64,000 nucleotides of DNA from assembly GCA_038735125.1 (NCBI GenBank), contig JAVYNU010000001.1, positions 343,672 through 407,671 of the forward strand, written 5' to 3'. Shown here piece by piece: positions 26,254-35,784 of the stretch. This DNA is from Ignisphaera sp. GTDB taxonomy: Archaea; Thermoproteota; Thermoprotei_A; Sulfolobales; Ignisphaeraceae. Each line of letters starts with the position of its first letter. Position 1 is the first letter of the stretch. The notes beneath the pieces were generated by a model. That model saw only the letters and a program-made list of their open reading frames with translations. It had not been told where the DNA came from and did no database searches. A program made the position numbers and the translations under genes.

Positions 26254-26963
26254 GACATTGATCTACCGAGCAACTTTCTAATATCGTCTACAGTGTATGT
26301 GTTCTCCTTGTAGAAGTCCCTGCCTATGACAACAACATCAATGCCGATACCACCTGTAAAAACATCTCTTGCAATAGCTGTTGCAACAGCCTTGACAGCC
26401 AACTTTATTGAGTCTTCTAAATTCATATCAGGATTGTACTCAGCCTCTATAATCCCAATAGCCGTTGGGGATCCAGATCCCGTGGCTGTGAATCTCTCTT
26501 CTGTGACATCGCCATAGGGCTCTATACCAAATATTTTAGGCCCTTCGTAGTAGTCGTATCCCCCTAGAATGAGCTGCACAATAAATGGGAAGTACTTGTA
26601 CTCATTTAGTATTAAGCCCAGTAGAGATGCCATGCTCTTGAGGGGCATAGGCCTATTATTAAGTATTTGGTAGTATGTCGCCTCAGCCCTTATATAATCC
26701 GCCAATGCTTGGGCATCTGCAACAAGTCCTGCAACAGTCATGGCAACCCTATCATTTATCCTAACAATCTTCCTAACATTCTTATGCGCAACATATATCC
26801 CTGCGGTAGCCTTTTTATCAGATGCAAGCACGACACAGTCTTTGAATGCTATGCCAACAGTTGTTGTACCCTTGTATACCTTCTCTATAATCTCCTCCAG
26901 CATTTTATTGTCTTGATGTTGGCTTCTCAGACCATGATAATACATTTTCAAAACCCTTTCCAC
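26250..26963 (-). CDS. psmB: proteasome subunit beta, catalytic
   Basis: The beta subunit supplies the proteolytic sites of the 20S proteasome. A short propeptide ends at ...VYKG before the catalytic threonine (TTTVGIAF). Lys33 of the mature chain is present in HKNVRKIV, and D17 and GSGSPTAIG complete the site, so this is an active subunit. The start is uncertain: GTG 26963, ATG 26945 or ATG 26903 would give propeptides of different length. It is followed by fttA with a 4-nt overlap. Confidence 0.95.
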   Translation of the reverse strand: MERVLKMYYHGLRSQHQDNKMLEEIIEKVYKGTTTVGIAFKDCVVLASDKKATAGIYVAHKNVRKIVRINDRVAMTVAGLVADAQALADYIRAEATYYQILNNRPMPLKSMASLLGLILNEYKYFPFIVQLILGGYDYYEGPKIFGIEPYGDVTEERFTATGSGSPTAIGIIEAEYNPDMNLEDSIKLAVKAVATAIARDVFTGGIGIDVVVIGRDFYKENTYTVDDIRKLLGRSMS

Positions 26964-27046
26964 TTAGAAAGGTTTTTAGCAAGTAGCTGCACAGCATTTT
27001 TCTTATTGAAAAGCTTAATAAGTTTCTATGCGCTCAAAATATCTTG

Positions 27047-28114
27047 GTGTTTCCTCTGTCGAATCTACATGAGATAGCACTGCCTAAGAGGTTTGTCATC
27101 GGTGTTGATGTTATTGAGAAAGCCTCTGAGTATATTCTAACTATCATCTCCTGTTCAAAGGCTTTGATTGTGACAGGCTCTGGAGACACACTCAGATACG
27201 CTCGTATTGTTTCTGATGGCCTTAGAGAGGCTGGTGTAGAGACGTGGACAATCCCTGTAAGATCATCTACTATGGAGGAGGTTGATAAAGTAGCTAAGAT
27301 GGCTCAAGAGATTGGGGCAGAGGCTTTCATTGGTGTTGGCGGTGGGAAAGCTATTGATGTAGCTAAATACTCTTCGCATATAGTTGGAAAGCCTTTTGTC
27401 AGCATTCCGACAGCCCCCTCACACGATGGAATAACATCTCCCTTCGCATCTATAAAAAACTCCGGTAGAGTCACATCTGTGAAGGCGTCTACACCAGTTC
27501 TTGTAATAGCTGATGTCTCTGTAATGGCGAAGGCCCCTAGAAGAAACATTATTGCTGGTTGTGGGGACCTGATTGGGAAGTTCTCAGCGGTTTTGGATTG
27601 GAGGCTCGCCCACAGGCTGAAGGGAGAGTACTACGGCGATTATGCAGCATCTCTATCCCTTCTATCAGCAAAACATATAGTGAAGTACAGTAAGATGTTC
27701 AGCGCTAAGCAGATACCATTAGAGGCTGTAAGAGTTCTTGTAGAGGCTCTCATAAGTAGTGGTATTGCAATGGCTATAGCCGGCTCCACTAGACCTGCTA
27801 GTGGGTCAGAGCACCTCATAGCCCACGCCATAGATGTTGTAGCTAATTTCCCAGCTCTCCACGGCGAGGAGGTTGGCATCGGAAGTTTGATAGCGCTCTA
27901 CCTCCACGGAAAGAATTGGAGAGGGATCAGGAGGATACTAAGCGAAATGGGAGCGCCAACAAAAATCTCGCAGATAAACGTCTCTAGAGAGCAGATGGTG
28001 AAGGCACTTACAATAGCCCATACAATTAGGCCAGAGAGATATACTATACTAGGTGAAAAAGGGTTTAGCGAAGAGGCGGCCGAGAGAATAATAGATGCAT
28101 TGGAGCTTGACTAG
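27047..28114 (+). CDS. egsA: sn-glycerol-1-phosphate dehydrogenase
   Basis: EgsA reduces dihydroxyacetone phosphate to glycerol-1-phosphate, which sets the archaeal lipid stereochemistry. Typical segments are LPKRFVIGVDVIEKA, ALIVTGSGDTLRYA, the NAD-binding GVGGGKAIDVAKYSS, SIPTAPSHDGITSPFAS, and the zinc ligands in GCGDLIGKF and GSEHLIAHAID with the later HGEEVGIGS. GTG 27047 or TTG 27044 starts the frame. At 355 residues it is complete. It is divergent from the psmB-fttA unit. Confidence 0.96.
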   Translation: MFPLSNLHEIALPKRFVIGVDVIEKASEYILTIISCSKALIVTGSGDTLRYARIVSDGLREAGVETWTIPVRSSTMEEVDKVAKMAQEIGAEAFIGVGGGKAIDVAKYSSHIVGKPFVSIPTAPSHDGITSPFASIKNSGRVTSVKASTPVLVIADVSVMAKAPRRNIIAGCGDLIGKFSAVLDWRLAHRLKGEYYGDYAASLSLLSAKHIVKYSKMFSAKQIPLEAVRVLVEALISSGIAMAIAGSTRPASGSEHLIAHAIDVVANFPALHGEEVGIGSLIALYLHGKNWRGIRRILSEMGAPTKISQINVSREQMVKALTIAHTIRPERYTILGEKGFSEEAAERIIDALELD

Positions 28115-28162
28115 CAATGCTGTTCAAAACCTTTATTAAAGCTTTTGACTTAGAGCCCCCTA

Positions 28163-28867
28163 TTACTTTTCAGCTGACTTCTCAAACTTCTCTACATAGA
28201 CAACTGTATTGTATTTCCCTATGAATCTGTATATCTCTTCAGCAACAATAGCTTTAACCAGCTGTAGATCCCTATCAAGTAGGATCTCCTTTGGAATCTC
28301 TATGGTCACAGTGTTACTGTTTTGATCTATGGACACATTGAATCTTTCTAGCGGTACCCTTCTATACCTTCTATGCAGCAAATGTTTTATCTTCTCAGCA
28401 TCGTCTTCTACAACCTTAACTATCTTGTATGTGCATAAGAGAGTTTTCCCCGCCAACGGATGGTTAAAATCTATGAGTACCCTACCACCTGTAACAGCCT
28501 TTACAATCCCTATCTGCCCATTTAACTCAACTGTTTTCCCAACCTCTGGAACAATATTATTCTTTATCAACTCCCTCATACCAACAATCTTAACCTTTGA
28601 GGGATCTCTAATGCCATAAGCCTTCTCAGGCGGAACCTCAACCTGTAGCTCTTTTCCAACCTCTCCAAAGTTTTCAATGTGCTCCTCAAGTCCCTTGATG
28701 ATCCTGTTCTCACCAACTATAACAAGCAACGGTTCATAGATTCTATCAGCCTCGTATCTATTCTCCTTTTTAGCCAGCTCCTCAATTGTTGTCTCAATAA
28801 GTTCGCCCGTCTCCTTAGCCTTTATCACATAGTCTACCAAAATGAAACTGTTTTTGGGTATAGCCAT
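28163..28867 (-). CDS. FKBP-type peptidyl-prolyl isomerase with insert domain and C-terminal extension
   Basis: The N-terminal FKBP fold is split by an insert-in-flap chaperone domain, as in SlyD-like archaeal enzymes: SFILVDYVIKAKETGELIE, then ENRIIKGLEEHIENFGEVG, VPPEKAYGIRDPSKV and VLIDFNHPLAGKTL. A further 80-residue C-terminal domain (from KIKHLLHRRY) is found in the long archaeal class. It catalyses prolyl isomerisation and assists folding. ATG 28867 (MAIPKNS) fits the family; ATG 28879 would add four residues. Confidence 0.92.
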   Translation of the reverse strand: MAIPKNSFILVDYVIKAKETGELIETTIEELAKKENRYEADRIYEPLLVIVGENRIIKGLEEHIENFGEVGKELQVEVPPEKAYGIRDPSKVKIVGMRELIKNNIVPEVGKTVELNGQIGIVKAVTGGRVLIDFNHPLAGKTLLCTYKIVKVVEDDAEKIKHLLHRRYRRVPLERFNVSIDQNSNTVTIEIPKEILLDRDLQLVKAIVAEEIYRFIGKYNTVVYVEKFEKSAEK

Positions 28868-28956
28868 ATGGTTTAGCACCTTCCGCTCGTCTAAGCCTTT
28901 TTAACGAAAAGGTAAAAAAGCTGTTATCACACACGCTATGCGAAGGTGTTCACCAA

Positions 28957-29517
28957 TTGCTGGAAGTGGAAGTAAAACTCAGGGTGAGTAATCTAGAGGA
29001 GATAGAGAAGAAGTTATTGGCTCTTGGGGCAAAGCTTATTGACATAGTCAATGAAATTGATTATTATATTGATCTCAGACCATGCATAGATTTGAGGTCT
29101 ATGGACATGGCTTTGAGAGTCAGACAGTCAACAAGCCTTCTAAGCAATTCTACGAGATGTGAGCTTACTTTTAAGGGTAGTAGGGTGGGTAGCTATCCAA
29201 AGGCTAGAAAGGAGATCATTGTTGAGATAGATAACGCTGAAAAGTTTCTAGAGATATTCAAGGATCTGGGCTTTGCCAAGACATATATCGTTTCTAAAAG
29301 CAGAAGAATATATAGACTTGGGAACTTCAGGATATTCCTAGATGTTGTGAAAGAGCTTGGGAGCTTCATCGAGATAGAGGTAGATGATCCAGGGTCTCAA
29401 AGCCTAGCTGTTTTAGCCGATGAAATGAAAAAGCTTTTATCAATCATTGGAGTTTTTGGAGAGCTTGAAGAGAAAACCTATTTGGAGATGCTGTTAGAGA
29501 AAAAAGATTTGGATTAA
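28957..29517 (+). CDS. CYTH-domain protein (class IV adenylate cyclase / triphosphatase family)
   Basis: The ExExK triphosphate-binding motif is at the very start (EVEVKLRV). It is followed by DYYIDLRP, MALRVRQ, ELTFKGSR, RKEIIVEID, RRIYRLGNFRIFLDVVKELGSFIEIEV, and a C-terminal helix with LEEKTYLEMLLE. CYTH tunnel proteins are adenylate cyclases or inorganic or thiamine triphosphatases; the archaeal substrate is generally unknown. TTG 28957 is the probable start with GGTG 8 nt upstream. At 186 residues it is normal. Confidence 0.88.
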   Translation: MLEVEVKLRVSNLEEIEKKLLALGAKLIDIVNEIDYYIDLRPCIDLRSMDMALRVRQSTSLLSNSTRCELTFKGSRVGSYPKARKEIIVEIDNAEKFLEIFKDLGFAKTYIVSKSRRIYRLGNFRIFLDVVKELGSFIEIEVDDPGSQSLAVLADEMKKLLSIIGVFGELEEKTYLEMLLEKKDLD

Positions 29518-29557
29518 AAATATTTTGTATTAAAATTGTTTTTGTTGTTGGCTTGTC

Positions 29558-32500
29558 TTATGCGGCTAGCTTTCTACCAAGCTGTATAGCTGCGTAGATA
29601 GATGTTGCAGCTGCTATCAGTGCCAGCACAAGTGTTATTATGATGTATGTCTGCAGGGTTGATGTTGCAGAGTCTATCTTTCCAGATAGGTTGCTTAGGT
29701 TGCTGGAAACAGTGTCAATCTTACTTGATACAGCATCGACTTTGCCTGAGACTGTGTCAACCTTGCCTGAGACAGCGTCTACCTTTGAGCTAACACCATT
29801 TATAGCACTCGACAGGCTATTTGCTGCATTATCAACTTTGGAAGCCACGTTGTCAACCTTTGACGAGACGCTGTTCACAGCGCCTGTCAATGAGTCTACC
29901 TTGCTGTTAAGCGTTGATATAGCAGAGCTTATAGAGTCTACCTTGCTGCTTAAGCCAGTTAGTTGCTGTACAGCTGAGTTCACACTGTTTATAGCATCTT
30001 GTAGTTTTGATATTGCAGAGTCAAGTGTTGATACCTTGGATGATACATTGCTTACAGCCTTTGAAACGCTATCAACTTTACTGGATAGTGTATCGACCTT
30101 AGATGATACTGCATTAACGTTGCTGTTAACAGCATCTATTTTGCTACTCAATGCGCTAGTAGCAGATGCCATAACATTTGTTATAGCTGATTGTGCAGAG
30201 TCGATCTTCTTGCTAATACTGTCGAATCCAGATGCTACAGCTGAGCTCAGCTGCTGTAGAGTCGACGAGACAGCAGTTAATGTTGTCTTAACATCGCTAA
30301 CAGCTGATGAAAGGGCCTTAATACTGCTATTAACAGCTGATATCTGCTTGCTCAAACTACTCACAGCATTGTTGAAGTAGCTCTTATCAACAAGTCTGCT
30401 AACATTGTTTACCACATATACATAGCCTGGCATTGTAGAGCTCGGCTGTGTTGAGCTTGGCAACACATATAGCAAGCTAAATGCATATGCACCAGGCTCT
30501 AGCACTGGCACGTAGATTCCTGGCGTTATTTGAGGTGATAGTGTGTTTATTAAGACACCATTGCTATTTGATCCCCACCTCTGCACTTGTAGATTCATTG
30601 AGTATCCAGCATCAGTATTGTTTATGAGCATTGCCAGTACAGATGCACCTGGCGGGAACCCTGTTCCAATAACCCTCACAATACCTTGTCCAACCAGAAT
30701 AGGCACAATGCTCTTGTTAAGATCTAGCAGTAGTAGCTTCGGGACTACTTGTGGATATACAGGCGATGCGTCGCTTCCAAGGAATGCTGTTCCGTTGTAG
30801 AACATTGTAACATAGATGGTTCCGCTAACACTACCCACAGCAACTAATTGGTATGTGCCTTGTGGAACTGTTGGCACAACAAAGTCTATTGTAGCTGTTG
30901 ATGCGTTTGCTACAACGCTCTTCACTTGTGTGGTGCCGAAGTAGATTGTAACAGTTTCTCCTGGCGATAAACCAGATAGAGTAATCCTTATAATGTCTCC
31001 TAAGTAGTCACATCTTCCTCCATATGCAACACACTTGTTACAGTAGCTTAGCCCAACAACAGTCTCTGGGCATGGACATGCTACAATTCTTTGATTGTTG
31101 TAGCCTGCACTTACAACTGGACTTAGTTTAGCTGGTGGTGTAAATGGCGGTGGATAGACTATTGTCCAATAAGCCTTAGCACCTATGACTATAGCCAGCG
31201 TGTACTCGTATTCCCACTTATCAACACCCCATATATAGTGAACACCAAAGGTTGCATCGCTTGGTATAGTTACTTTGAATGTTGCATTACCATCCTTGCC
31301 TAGGGGCACCGTTGCCAGCAACCTTATCTTCTCCCAATAGACATTCAAAGTATTGTATCCTGGGTAGCCCCATGCAGAGCCAGGTCCATAGCCATAAGCA
31401 GCAATTGCTACAGTGTCGCCAGGCTTTATAATGCCAGGTGTTAACAACACCAGCAAGGGCCTTACGATATAGTAGACATTTCTAAATGTAAATGACGGTC
31501 CTGTTGTTGGCTGACCAACCACTGTCAGGCAAGCTCTTTGAGCACTTGCATTGTAGCTCCAAGACACAGTCCAGCTGATGCCAGCATCACTAAAACTCAA
31601 ACTTGCAATACTGACTACTGTTGTAGCTGAAAGGCTCATGTTAGTTGGATACACATAGAACTTCTTGATAGTTGTGCCTGTGTCAGCATTTGTATACGTT
31701 ATTGTTAGGTTGGCAGCCGATATGCTGAGACCCCACTGCTTTAGCTCTAGGAATATGTAGTTGCTGTAGTTGTAGAATGTTGCCCAATACGTGTATTGGC
31801 CAGGTGTTGTGGGTGCGGCAAGGACATAGCTTGTGGGATATATGTTGAATGATACGTTTGCGGTATATGCATTGTAGTAGCTGTTATAGGCTATGGTTGC
31901 TACACCAGTGAACATCTGTATTGGTGTGGCAGGTGTGGTATTGTATAGTGAGAATCTTACACCACCGGTTTCGAGGTTAGCTGCAAGCATATACTTCTTT
32001 CCAGCATATGTTATGTTGATTCTCAGGACATCGCTCTTTGTGTACGACATTGCCGTTGTCTGTCTCAGATAAGCCAGTGTTCCACTTACATAGGATGTTG
32101 CTGTTATAGATGCTCTTGTCCCAAGAGCATTGTAGATAGCGCTCTGGCTTATTACAACAGCTCCTTTCGAACCCAAGGCAATTGATGATGTGTTAGATAG
32201 TTTTTGTGGCAGAGGAGCCTCATAGACTATTGGCACGTATAGACCAGCAGTCATATTGGTCTTCAAATACTGTGCTAGGTTGGATAAGGTGAAGTATCCA
32301 TATCCATCTGTTGTTGTAAGACCTCCAGATTTTGTAAATGTGTATCTAACATTTGTGAAGTTAATGTTCCACAAGTCAATCTTTAATATATTTACATTGG
32401 GGTCGAAACCGTATCCCGTAATGTTTATGTTTTGCAACTCGCATACGCTACCATCGCATCTGCCATTGCCTTCTTTTGGCTTTATAACAACTTGTGGAAC

Positions 32501-33193
32501 TATTGTTAAAGTTCCATTCTTTGCAAGCCTCACATTAGTTTGAGTGGCTATGCCAGCAACAGTGTAGGTTCCTCTTGGAAGGCCCTTTCCTGTTAATGTA
32601 ACTAGGTTAACAGTTGTTGATGCTGTTCCATCGCTTGCAACAGATAGAGATGTTGTATAGGATACTGTTATCGGTCCTTTGAATTGTATTTGCGTTATTG
32701 TGTCTCCTGGTGCATAGCCATAGAATGAAACGGTTGCAGTAACGGGGTTTCCAAAGGCATCGACATTAGATGTTTGTATTGGTGACACAACAACTTTTGG
32801 CGCTATTGGAACTCTTCTGGATTGTGATACCCCAAGAGCTTGGACAACAACATATAGATTCAGCATACCATCTGTTGCATTGAAGGCAGCATTTGGTAGG
32901 CTTAGCGGAAGTGTCAGGCTTACTGTGTATTGGCCTGGTGTTGGTGGTGCAAACCATGTTGATGCCCATATCGTAGAGCAACCACTATCGGCGCATAGGT
33001 ATACATTGACTGTTGTAGCTAATGCAACGTTTATTGTTATTGTTACTGGCTCTCCTGGGTATGCTGGTGATGATACGCTGGTGATTGTTGCAGCAACAAA
33101 TTGTGCCTGTATTGGGGCTATCGATAGTATTAGTGGTATTAGGAATAGTATTGCTATTGTTGTTGAGGCTATTGTTCTAAGATTTGGTTTCAT
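29558..33193 (-). CDS. large S-layer/stalk protein with C-terminal coiled coil and membrane anchor
   Basis: A signal peptide (RTIASTTIAILFLIPLILSIAPIQAQ) leads into about 900 residues of Thr/Ser/Tyr-rich beta-sandwich repeats typical of crenarchaeal surface layers. A cysteine-rich insert (CPCPETV...CNKCVAYGGRC) lies near residue 740. From about residue 925 to 1180 the chain is an uninterrupted heptad coiled coil (SSKVDxV repeats), then a terminal membrane helix IIITLVLALIAAATSIYAAI and GRKLAA. This fuses the roles of lattice protein and membrane stalk, like Staphylothermus tetrabrachion. ATG 33193 is preferred, with GGTGA 8 nt upstream; ATG 33211 is possible. It carries its own strong TATA box. 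Confidence 0.9.
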   Translation of the reverse strand: MKPNLRTIASTTIAILFLIPLILSIAPIQAQFVAATITSVSSPAYPGEPVTITINVALATTVNVYLCADSGCSTIWASTWFAPPTPGQYTVSLTLPLSLPNAAFNATDGMLNLYVVVQALGVSQSRRVPIAPKVVVSPIQTSNVDAFGNPVTATVSFYGYAPGDTITQIQFKGPITVSYTTSLSVASDGTASTTVNLVTLTGKGLPRGTYTVAGIATQTNVRLAKNGTLTIVPQVVIKPKEGNGRCDGSVCELQNINITGYGFDPNVNILKIDLWNINFTNVRYTFTKSGGLTTTDGYGYFTLSNLAQYLKTNMTAGLYVPIVYEAPLPQKLSNTSSIALGSKGAVVISQSAIYNALGTRASITATSYVSGTLAYLRQTTAMSYTKSDVLRINITYAGKKYMLAANLETGGVRFSLYNTTPATPIQMFTGVATIAYNSYYNAYTANVSFNIYPTSYVLAAPTTPGQYTYWATFYNYSNYIFLELKQWGLSISAANLTITYTNADTGTTIKKFYVYPTNMSLSATTVVSIASLSFSDAGISWTVSWSYNASAQRACLTVVGQPTTGPSFTFRNVYYIVRPLLVLLTPGIIKPGDTVAIAAYGYGPGSAWGYPGYNTLNVYWEKIRLLATVPLGKDGNATFKVTIPSDATFGVHYIWGVDKWEYEYTLAIVIGAKAYWTIVYPPPFTPPAKLSPVVSAGYNNQRIVACPCPETVVGLSYCNKCVAYGGRCDYLGDIIRITLSGLSPGETVTIYFGTTQVKSVVANASTATIDFVVPTVPQGTYQLVAVGSVSGTIYVTMFYNGTAFLGSDASPVYPQVVPKLLLLDLNKSIVPILVGQGIVRVIGTGFPPGASVLAMLINNTDAGYSMNLQVQRWGSNSNGVLINTLSPQITPGIYVPVLEPGAYAFSLLYVLPSSTQPSSTMPGYVYVVNNVSRLVDKSYFNNAVSSLSKQISAVNSSIKALSSAVSDVKTTLTAVSSTLQQLSSAVASGFDSISKKIDSAQSAITNVMASATSALSSKIDAVNSNVNAVSSKVDTLSSKVDSVSKAVSNVSSKVSTLDSAISKLQDAINSVNSAVQQLTGLSSKVDSISSAISTLNSKVDSLTGAVNSVSSKVDNVASKVDNAANSLSSAINGVSSKVDAVSGKVDTVSGKVDAVSSKIDTVSSNLSNLSGKIDSATSTLQTYIIITLVLALIAAATSIYAAIQLGRKLAA
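29680..30380 (-). repeat. heptad-encoding 21-bp degenerate tandem repeats in the stalk coiled coil
   Basis: The DNA encoding the coiled coil consists of diverged 21-bp units for SSKVDxV-type heptads; the most regular run is at about 29690-29800. The opposite strand is also open here (29640-30380), a by-product of the repeat. Confidence 0.7.
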
Positions 33194-33235
33194 ATATAGG
33201 TTCACCCACATTCGGTAGAATATTTGTGATGGACT

Positions 33236-33247
33236 GGTTTTAAAAGG
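33236..33247 (-). promoter_or_regulatory. TATA box of the S-layer gene
   Basis: The minus strand reads CCTTTTAAAACC, centred about 49 nt before ATG 33193. It predicts a transcription start near 33215 and a 20-nt leader carrying the GGTGA ribosome site. Confidence 0.6.
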
Positions 33248-33319
33248 GTTTTGTCTACAGAGCTTTCGTGGTATTACTATTGCTGTATATAGCTGTCTTG
33301 TTTCTGTATACAGCTTTTT

Positions 33320-33934
33320 CTACTGTTTCTGCTGGGCCTTGACGGCGTATATGTCTAGAATTCCTTTGAATATGCTTCTCCTCTCAACCTTGTATCCGAA
33401 TGGTTCTAGCAGGCCCTCTATAAATGTTGATATTAGTTTCATTAGTTCTGCTGGTATTTGTGGAGAGACGCATCTAACTCTTATCCCATCCCCTTCGTTT
33501 TGTATTACAAGGTCTACAAACTCCCATCTAATCTCCTTTAGTATCCTCTCAAGGTGCTGTATAGCTGATTGGCTGTCTCTGAAGTTTTCTCTAAATCTTA
33601 TTGTTATGTATTCACCATACCATCTGCCAGACTCTCTCCAGAGCTTCTCAATCTCTTCGAGATCCTTTGGGCTGAGCTTTGAGGTCATAGCTATCAGAAC
33701 GTCTATTGGTATGAGTGTCTGCCCAGCACTTCTATTAGCCTTTAGAATCTCGTAGGCGTCTAGAACATCCCTTAGTGTGACACCCATCGACTCTGCTCTG
33801 ACGGTCTGCTCGATGATCTCGTTTGTTAGAGAATATAGGGTCGAGCCTCTCTTCCTAGCTATGAGGCTGAGAGAGTTTACAAGGTCTTCTCTTGCAACAA
33901 GAACCTTTCTCTTCTGAGATGCCTCAGAGCTCAA
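33320..33934 (-). CDS. hypothetical protein with RHH-like N-terminus, upstream of the S-layer gene
   Basis: This 204-residue protein is not recognised as a named family. Its N-terminal REDLVNSLSLIARKRGSTLYSLTNEIIEQTV looks like a ribbon-helix-helix DNA-binding unit. The rest is alpha/beta with a conserved-looking RWYGEYITIRFRENF and a C-terminal RRSIFKGILDIYAVKA. No signal or membrane segment is present. It is encoded about 110 nt upstream of the S-layer gene on the same strand, which makes a regulatory role for the surface layer possible but unproven. Confidence 0.65.
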   Translation of the reverse strand: MSSEASQKRKVLVAREDLVNSLSLIARKRGSTLYSLTNEIIEQTVRAESMGVTLRDVLDAYEILKANRSAGQTLIPIDVLIAMTSKLSPKDLEEIEKLWRESGRWYGEYITIRFRENFRDSQSAIQHLERILKEIRWEFVDLVIQNEGDGIRVRCVSPQIPAELMKLISTFIEGLLEPFGYKVERRSIFKGILDIYAVKAQQKQ

Positions 33935-34023
33935 AACTTTTCACTAACAAAAGCTGTTGTTGCGAGGGATATAAAGCCTTCTGCAAATATCTGGGCAAAT
34001 ACATGTTTATAGCTTTAACAGCC

Positions 34024-34545
34024 CTAGTCTCTCCCAGCTATCTCCCTAATCCTCTCAACACCCCTGATCTCATCTATGAATCTGGCCACCGCTTTTGGCA
34101 CCAATTCTCTCCACCTCTCATCGCCTAGAAGCATCATTGTTCTTATCTTTGTCGAGCTATAGACATCTCTGTTGTATGCTGGTGGCACAAGAACTTCGTA
34201 GCCAGCCTCCTTGAAGAGCCTCACAACAAGCGGGTTTCTGGCAATGCCATATCTGAATGGGGGTACATACATAGCTACGTACTTCACCCAAACAACATTC
34301 ATTAGAATGTCTGGCACAGGTATTATGTACACCCTCGAGAGGTCTACGCCAGCCTCTCTAAGAGCTTCTCTAGCCATGACAACCCTTTCGCCAGCTGTGA
34401 AGGGGTTTGATAGGGTGTGGCTCTCCTGGGCAGTTCCAATCACGATTATAAGCTCGTCAACCTTCTCAAGAGCCCATTTAACGACGTTTACATGGCCCCA
34501 GTGAATCGGCTGGAACCTGCCTGGGTAAACACCTCTTTCAACCAT
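34024..34545 (-). CDS. nadM: nicotinamide-nucleotide adenylyltransferase (NadM)
   Basis: NadM joins NMN and ATP to make NAD. The nucleotidyltransferase HxGH motif is [18 protein letters not shown] at the N-terminus. [29 protein letters not shown] and the C-terminal [22 protein letters not shown] carry the second (SxTxIR) motif. About 173 residues is usual for archaea. ATG 34545 is chosen over a TTG two codons upstream. It is divergent from rtcA. Confidence 0.95.
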   Translation of the reverse strand: MVERGVYPGRFQPIHWGHVNVVKWALEKVDELIIVIGTAQESHTLSNPFTAGERVVMAREALREAGVDLSRVYIIPVPDILMNVVWVKYVAMYVPPFRYGIARNPLVVRLFKEAGYEVLVPPAYNRDVYSSTKIRTMMLLGDERWRELVPKAVARFIDEIRGVERIREIAGRD

Positions 34546-34585
34546 TTTCAAAATCGCCTAAGAGCCTTTCTCTCAGCTTTTTTGT

Positions 34586-35668
34586 GTGGGAAGAAAAAAG
34601 CGTTTTGCTTTGGTGAAAAGATTGATTGTTGTTGATGGTAGTTTTGGCGAGGGTGGTGGGCAGATACTTAGAACAGCTATAGGATTGTCAGCTGCTCTTG
34701 GTAAGCCAGTTAGAATAGTTAATATAAGGGCTAGGAGGAGCAACCCCGGTTTGCAGCACCAGCATTTAACAGCTGTGAAGGCTCTTACCCAAATCTCTAA
34801 CGCTAGGGTCGAGGGAGCATACATAGGCTCTACACAGCTTGTTTTCGAGCCAAGGGGCTTGAGGGGAGGAGAATACGTATTCGACGTTGGGACAGCTGGT
34901 AGTGTAACACTTGTTCTACAAGCACTTACACCTGTGTTGCCATTCCTCGACAGGGAGAGCGTTATAGAGATTAGAGGGGGTACAGACGTGCCCTGGAGCC
35001 CACCAATAGACTACATAAAGTATGTGTTTATACCGATTGCAAAGAGGCTTGGGTTAGACATGGAAATCAGGCTTATTAGAAGGGGTCACTATCCTAGGGG
35101 TGGTGGAATCATAAAGGTATATGTTCGCCCATCCAAAAAGCTAAGTGCTTTAGAGCTCATCGAGAGAGGGTCTATAAAGAGGATTGGTGGGAGATCACAT
35201 TCCGTCAAGCTTCCAAAACATGTTGCTGAAAGACAGGCTAAAGCAGCTAGGGACTATCTATCGCGTCTCTCCATACCAATAAACATTGAGCTAGAGTTTT
35301 ACGAACCTGATAAAGATCCTCATCTAGGTCCTGGCAGCGGCATTGTGCTATATGCAGAAACTGATGAGAGTTTCTTGGGGGCTGATGCAATTGGTGAAAA
35401 GGGGAAGCCTGCTGAGGATGTTGGTAGAGAAGCTGCAGCAAAGCTCTTAGAAGAGATTGAAAGTAGAGCAGCGCTAGACAGCCATATGGGGGATATGATA
35501 GTCTCCCTAGCCTGCCTAGCAAATGGTGTTACAAAATACACAACATCCAAGCTAACACTACATACAGAAACCGTTCTAAAGATAGCCAAAGACATTGCTG
35601 GATGTAGCTATATGGTATCAGACTACGGTAAGGCGAAACTTATTGAGATAAAGGGTATAAAGGCTTAG
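34586..35668 (+). CDS. rtcA: RNA 3'-terminal phosphate cyclase
   Basis: RtcA converts RNA 3'-phosphate ends to 2',3'-cyclic phosphates using ATP. The family start VVDGSFGEGGGQILRTA is followed by SNPGLQHQHLTAVKAL, FDVGTAGSVTLVLQALTPVL, RRGHYPRGGGI and LGPGSGIVLYAET. The catalytic His is near SHMGDMIVSL or TLHTETVL as in relatives. The ORF opens at GTG 34586; the GTG at 34613 gives a better family length (351). Confidence 0.94.
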   Translation: MGRKKRFALVKRLIVVDGSFGEGGGQILRTAIGLSAALGKPVRIVNIRARRSNPGLQHQHLTAVKALTQISNARVEGAYIGSTQLVFEPRGLRGGEYVFDVGTAGSVTLVLQALTPVLPFLDRESVIEIRGGTDVPWSPPIDYIKYVFIPIAKRLGLDMEIRLIRRGHYPRGGGIIKVYVRPSKKLSALELIERGSIKRIGGRSHSVKLPKHVAERQAKAARDYLSRLSIPINIELEFYEPDKDPHLGPGSGIVLYAETDESFLGADAIGEKGKPAEDVGREAAAKLLEEIESRAALDSHMGDMIVSLACLANGVTKYTTSKLTLHTETVLKIAKDIAGCSYMVSDYGKAKLIEIKGIKA

Positions 35669-35784
35669 GACTGCAAGCCATTTAGGATTCATCTAACGAT
35701 GCCCTTAATTTAATCGCTTGCAACATTTTTAGATCCACAAGAAAGGAAACGCAAGTTGCATAGGTTTTACAGTTTTCCACCTTT

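Noticed and set aside
29640-30380. Long plus-strand open frame antisense to the S-layer coiled coil
   Set aside because: It is a mirror of the 21-bp heptad repeats on the coding strand and its translation is low-complexity Leu/Thr/Ser.
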